DNA from: Dehalococcoidia bacterium
Lineage (GTDB): Bacteria; Chloroflexota; Dehalococcoidia; UBA6926
NCBI GenBank assembly: GCA_009841045.1
Contig: VXMO01000052.1
Span: forward strand, 1-35,856
Direction: 5' to 3'
DNA length: 35,856 nt
Shown piece by piece: positions 33,167 through 35,856 of this stretch. How positions within the stretch are numbered: position 1 is the first letter of the stretch; the number at the start of each line of letters is the position of its first letter. Position numbers and translations under genes: made by a program. A model generated the notes under the pieces. That model was given only the letters and a program-made list of their open reading frames with translations, ran no database searches and had not been told where the DNA came from.

Positions 33167-33427
33167 GTGGCTACCGTTGAAGAGAGGGTCAAAGAGGTCA
33201 TCGTCGCGCAGCTTGGCGTCGAAGAGGAAAACGTCACCCCCGGAGCGTCATTCACTGAGGATCTCAACGTCGATTCGCTCGATATGGTTGAACTCGTGAT
33301 GGCGTTCGAAGAGGAATTTGAGAAGAGCGCCGAATTCTCCATCTCGGACGAAGACGCGGAGAAGATTCTCACCGTCCAGGACGCGATCAACTACTTCAAG
33401 GATGAGGTTGGAATCGCTGACGAGTAG
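33167..33427 (+). CDS. acpP: acyl carrier protein
   Basis: An 86-residue acidic carrier protein. Ser37 in [11 protein letters not shown] is the 4'-phosphopantetheine site. The loop after [13 protein letters not shown] is a few residues longer than in E. coli ACP, but [17 protein letters not shown] closes the fold normally. GTG start with AGGGAGGGA seven bases upstream. Confidence 0.96.
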   Translation: MATVEERVKEVIVAQLGVEEENVTPGASFTEDLNVDSLDMVELVMAFEEEFEKSAEFSISDEDAEKILTVQDAINYFKDEVGIADE

Positions 33428-33442
33428 ACCGGGGATCCACCG

Positions 33443-33448
33443 TAAAAT
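33443..33448 (+). promoter_or_regulatory. -10-like TAAAAT before the glycosylase gene
   Basis: TAAAAT with the same CGTAAAATC-like context as upstream of DUF177, 50 bases before the glycosylase ATG. No -35 is visible. Confidence 0.3.
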
Positions 33449-33498
33449 CTTTGGGACGTGGTTCATGACGAGAGTCGAAGAACCCGTCCCAATCCCTA

Positions 33499-34179
33499 AT
33501 GGCCATGGCGTCGCCAACGACTGACGCCGCCGAGGCGCTCCGCGCCATCGCCGGTGAAATCGCGGTCTGCACGGAATGCCGGCTCGCCCAGGGCCGCACG
33601 AACGCCGTCCCCGGTGAGGGCGCGCCGGATGCCGATGTCATGTTCATCGGTGAGGGGCCGGGCTACTACGAAGACCAGCAGGGACGCCCGTTCGTAGGAG
33701 CCGCCGGCAAATTCCTTGATGAACTACTCGCCTCAATCGGCTGGGCGCGCAAGGATGTCTACATCACCAACACCGTCAAGTGCCGCCCCCCTGACAATCG
33801 TGACCCTCAGAACGACGAGCTCGACACCTGTGAGTCCCTCTATCTCCGCAGGCAGCTTGAGCTGGTCAACCCCACCCTGCTCGTTACCCTCGGCCGCTTC
33901 TCTCTGACACGCCTCTTTCCCCGCCAATCCATCTCCCGCGCCCGTGGCCAACTCCTCTACAAGGACGGCCTCGCCGTCTACCCCATCTACCACCCTGCCG
34001 CCGCCCTGCACCAGCAGCGACTGCGTGATGTCATCGTTGATGATTTCAAAAACCTGCCCACCGCCCTTGAGACCGCCCGCCGCCGTCTCACCGGCACAGT
34101 CGCGGACCAACAGGCAGCTTATAGCGCTGACGATTCCGGCCAAAACGACAGTGGCGGAGAACAGCCCAGCCTGTTCTAA
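33499..34179 (+). CDS. family 4-type uracil-DNA glycosylase (4Fe-4S)
   Basis: Base-excision repair enzyme removing uracil from DNA. The 226-residue protein has the four cluster cysteines Cys24, Cys27, Cys95 and Cys111, the active-site GEGPGYYED (51-59) and FVGAAGKFLDELL, TNTVKCRPPDNR, and the C-terminal YHPAAAL. Residues 222-226, QPSLF, match the sliding-clamp-binding pentapeptide pattern QxxLF. The ATG at 33499 lacks a clear ribosome site; an in-frame ATG at 33505 is an alternative. Confidence 0.92.
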   Translation: MAMASPTTDAAEALRAIAGEIAVCTECRLAQGRTNAVPGEGAPDADVMFIGEGPGYYEDQQGRPFVGAAGKFLDELLASIGWARKDVYITNTVKCRPPDNRDPQNDELDTCESLYLRRQLELVNPTLLVTLGRFSLTRLFPRQSISRARGQLLYKDGLAVYPIYHPAAALHQQRLRDVIVDDFKNLPTALETARRRLTGTVADQQAAYSADDSGQNDSGGEQPSLF

Positions 34180-34183
34180 AACC

Positions 34184-34215
34184 TGTCATTCTGAGCGCAG
34201 CGAAGAATCTAAAAT
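34184..34215 (+). repeat. hairpin repeat, family C (copy C7) ending in a -10-like box
   Basis: ATTCT and AGAAT around GAGCGCAGCGA, followed by CTAAAAT. The last six bases, TAAAAT at 34210-34215, look like the -10 box for the RNase J gene. Confidence 0.83.
34210..34215 (+). promoter_or_regulatory. -10 box of RNase J gene, at the end of a repeat
   Basis: TAAAAT ends nine bases before the ATG at 34225, so the leader would be about 2-3 bases. There is no ribosome binding site. Confidence 0.4.
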
Positions 34216-34224
34216 CTCAATAAC

Positions 34225-35856
34225 ATGTCCACTTCAAATCCACCTCTCCGCATCATCCCGCTCGGCGGGCTTGGTGAAATTGGCAAGAACATGATGGCCA
34301 TCGAGTATGGCGAGGACATCCTGATCATCGACTGCGGACTCATGTTCCCGGATGAGGCGCACCACGGCGTCGATATCATCCTGCCGGACGCCCAATATGT
34401 CATCGACCGTGCTGAGAACGTCGTCGGCGTCGTCATCACCCACGGCCATGAGGATCACATCGGCGGCCTGCCCCACATCCTGCCGGAACTCGGCGTCCCC
34501 GTGTACGGCAGCGCCCTCACCATCGGCCTCGTCTCCGTCAAGCTCCGTGAGTCCCGCCGACTCCGTGGCGCAACCCTTGAAACTGTCGAACCGGGTGACA
34601 CGTTCAGCCTCGGCGTGTTTGATGTCACCTTGTTCCGCGTCAACCACTCCATTCCGGATGCCACCGGCATCATCATTGACACCCCCGTCGGCACAATCAT
34701 CCACACCGGCGATTTCAAGCTTGACCACACCCCCGTAGATGGCAAACCCACGGACTTCCATCGCCTGGCGCAGGCGGGAGAAGATGGCGTCCTGCTTCTG
34801 CTGTCTGATTCCACGTACGCGGATGTTTCAGGCTACACGCCGTCCGAGGCGGTTGTCGGTAAGGCCCTCCATCGTTTGATCGGGGAAGCGAATGGGCGAG
34901 TGATCGTCGCCAGCTTCGCCTCCCTCATCTCCCGCATCCAGCAGGTCGCGGACGCTGCGGCAGCGCACGGTCGTCGGCTCGCAGTCATCGGCCGCAGCAT
35001 GGTGGACAACGTCCGTATCGCCACTGAGCTCGGCTATCTCCGCGTCCCGGACGGCCTGATGATTCCTGCCAACCAGATCGAGTCGAGCCTCCCCGAAGAG
35101 ATCGTGATTATGGCGACCGGCTCACAAGGCGAGCCAACATCCGCGTTGGCGCTCATGGCGCGTGGCGTCCATCAACAGGTGAGCATTCAGCCGGGTGACA
35201 CCGTTATCATTTCCGCCAACCCGATACCGGGCAATGAAACACTCGTCGCGCAGACGATTGACAGCCTGTTCCGCTTGGGCGCGGACGTCCTCTACAGCCG
35301 GACGGAAGAGGTGCATGTGCGCGGCCACGCCAGTCAGGAAGAACTGCGGCTCATCTTGCGCCTGACCAAGCCGCGCTATTTCGTGCCGGTCCAGGGCGAA
35401 TATCGCCATCTCGTTCACCATACCCGTCTCGCCGAATCCGTCGGCATCCCGGACGACAACATCTTTCTCTTGACTGACGGCGAGGTGCTCGAAATCGACG
35501 AAGCGGGTGATGCCCGGATCGCTGAGAATCTCGATCTGCGAGACAGGTTCGTCTCCGGCATCCACGTCGGTAGCGTTGACAACGAGGTTCTGCGTGAGCG
35601 TGCCGCCCTATCCCGTGACGGCATCGTCTCCGTCTCCCTGCCGATTGACTCCGAGACCTTTGACCTCGTGGGGGATCCGGTGATCTCGACGCTTGGATTC
35701 CTTGACCAGGAACGCGCCGATGACCTCTGTGCCGGCTTGGTGGAAATAGTGGAAGATGCCGTCGCCAAGGCGCAGGACGCCGCAACCTCCAACCCCGCCG
35801 CCGGGCTCAGGACGATAGAATCCGCCGTCCGTGAAGAACTCGGCAACGTCATCTAC
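34225..35856 (+). CDS. rnj: ribonuclease J (3' end beyond the window)
   Basis: Metallo-beta-lactamase-fold RNase with endonuclease and 5'-exonuclease activity in mRNA decay and rRNA maturation. The first 544 residues are visible, open to the last base. RIIPLGGLGEIGKNM starts the fold and HGHEDH at 73-78 gives the zinc ligands His73, His75, Asp77 and His78. NHSIPDA, HTGDFK and LLLSDSTYAD follow, then the beta-CASP part (ATGSQGEPTSAL) and VHVRGHAS and KPRYFVPVQGEYRHL. The usual length is about 550-560 residues, so only the tail is missing. It is the last gene of the window. Confidence 0.95.
   Translation, partial: MSTSNPPLRIIPLGGLGEIGKNMMAIEYGEDILIIDCGLMFPDEAHHGVDIILPDAQYVIDRAENVVGVVITHGHEDHIGGLPHILPELGVPVYGSALTIGLVSVKLRESRRLRGATLETVEPGDTFSLGVFDVTLFRVNHSIPDATGIIIDTPVGTIIHTGDFKLDHTPVDGKPTDFHRLAQAGEDGVLLLLSDSTYADVSGYTPSEAVVGKALHRLIGEANGRVIVASFASLISRIQQVADAAAAHGRRLAVIGRSMVDNVRIATELGYLRVPDGLMIPANQIESSLPEEIVIMATGSQGEPTSALALMARGVHQQVSIQPGDTVIISANPIPGNETLVAQTIDSLFRLGADVLYSRTEEVHVRGHASQEELRLILRLTKPRYFVPVQGEYRHLVHHTRLAESVGIPDDNIFLLTDGEVLEIDEAGDARIAENLDLRDRFVSGIHVGSVDNEVLRERAALSRDGIVSVSLPIDSETFDLVGDPVISTLGFLDQERADDLCAGLVEIVEDAVAKAQDAATSNPAAGLRTIESAVREELGNVIY

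Overview
The window is 35.9 kb of GC-rich bacterial chromosome, densely packed with mostly housekeeping genes and without any recognisable transposase, phage gene, tRNA, rRNA or CRISPR array. The combination of a short EF-Ts, a zinc-ribbon L32, a split methylmalonyl-CoA mutase, MEP-pathway isoprenoid genes, an ACT-malic enzyme and many small intergenic hairpin repeats suggests a Chloroflexota (Dehalococcoidia/SAR202-like) genome. That placement is inference from gene content and was not tested by a tree.

Layout. 1-6.6 kb (+): def, a CCA-adding/poly(A)-polymerase-like HD protein, secD, secF, an alpha/beta hydrolase, a DedA membrane protein and a tiny membrane peptide. 6.6-9.4 kb (-): ACT-malic enzyme and thiI. 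9.5-14.1 kb: a cysteine-free YHS-like small protein (+), ctpA (-) divergent from hflX (+), a degenerate Nudix protein (-), and a two-gene membrane/Mrr-like cassette (+). 14.1-15.4 kb (-): dtd and two FmdB zinc ribbons. 15.4-25.7 kb (+): the translation/envelope/isoprenoid cluster rpsB-tsf-pyrH-frr-uppS-cdsA-dxr-rseP-ispG. It is interrupted twice: by an opposite-strand HepT/MntA-type toxin-antitoxin pair whose antitoxin carries an extra DUF433 domain, and by an AT-richer trypsin-like protease gene. 26-30 kb (+): methylmalonyl-CoA mutase large subunit, two double-VOC epimerase paralogues and the B12-binding subunit. 30-30.7 kb: vapBC. 30.8-35.9 kb (+): DUF177, rpmF, fabD, nusB, acpP, a 4Fe-4S uracil-DNA glycosylase and an RNase J that runs off the window end.

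Functional links. SecDF and peptide deformylase serve protein maturation and export. The rpsB-to-ispG block couples translation factors and UMP kinase to undecaprenyl diphosphate, CDP-diacylglycerol and MEP isoprenoid synthesis. The mutase, epimerase-like and B12-binding genes form a propionyl/methylmalonyl-CoA module, and the malic enzyme could draw C4 acids to pyruvate. FabD and ACP feed fatty acid synthesis. The most distinctive non-coding feature is a set of three intergenic hairpin repeat families (17 hairpin elements in all, counting one G/C-rich hairpin). Their stems differ between copies by paired, compensatory changes, and two of the families share the loop core GAGC...CGA. They cluster in composite islands, in one place supply the stop codons of two convergent genes, and in another appear to supply a -10 box. 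Other points of interest are a CTG start for pyrH, a symmetric divergent promoter between ctpA and hflX, and several genes with a -10 box almost abutting the start codon (possible leaderless mRNAs).
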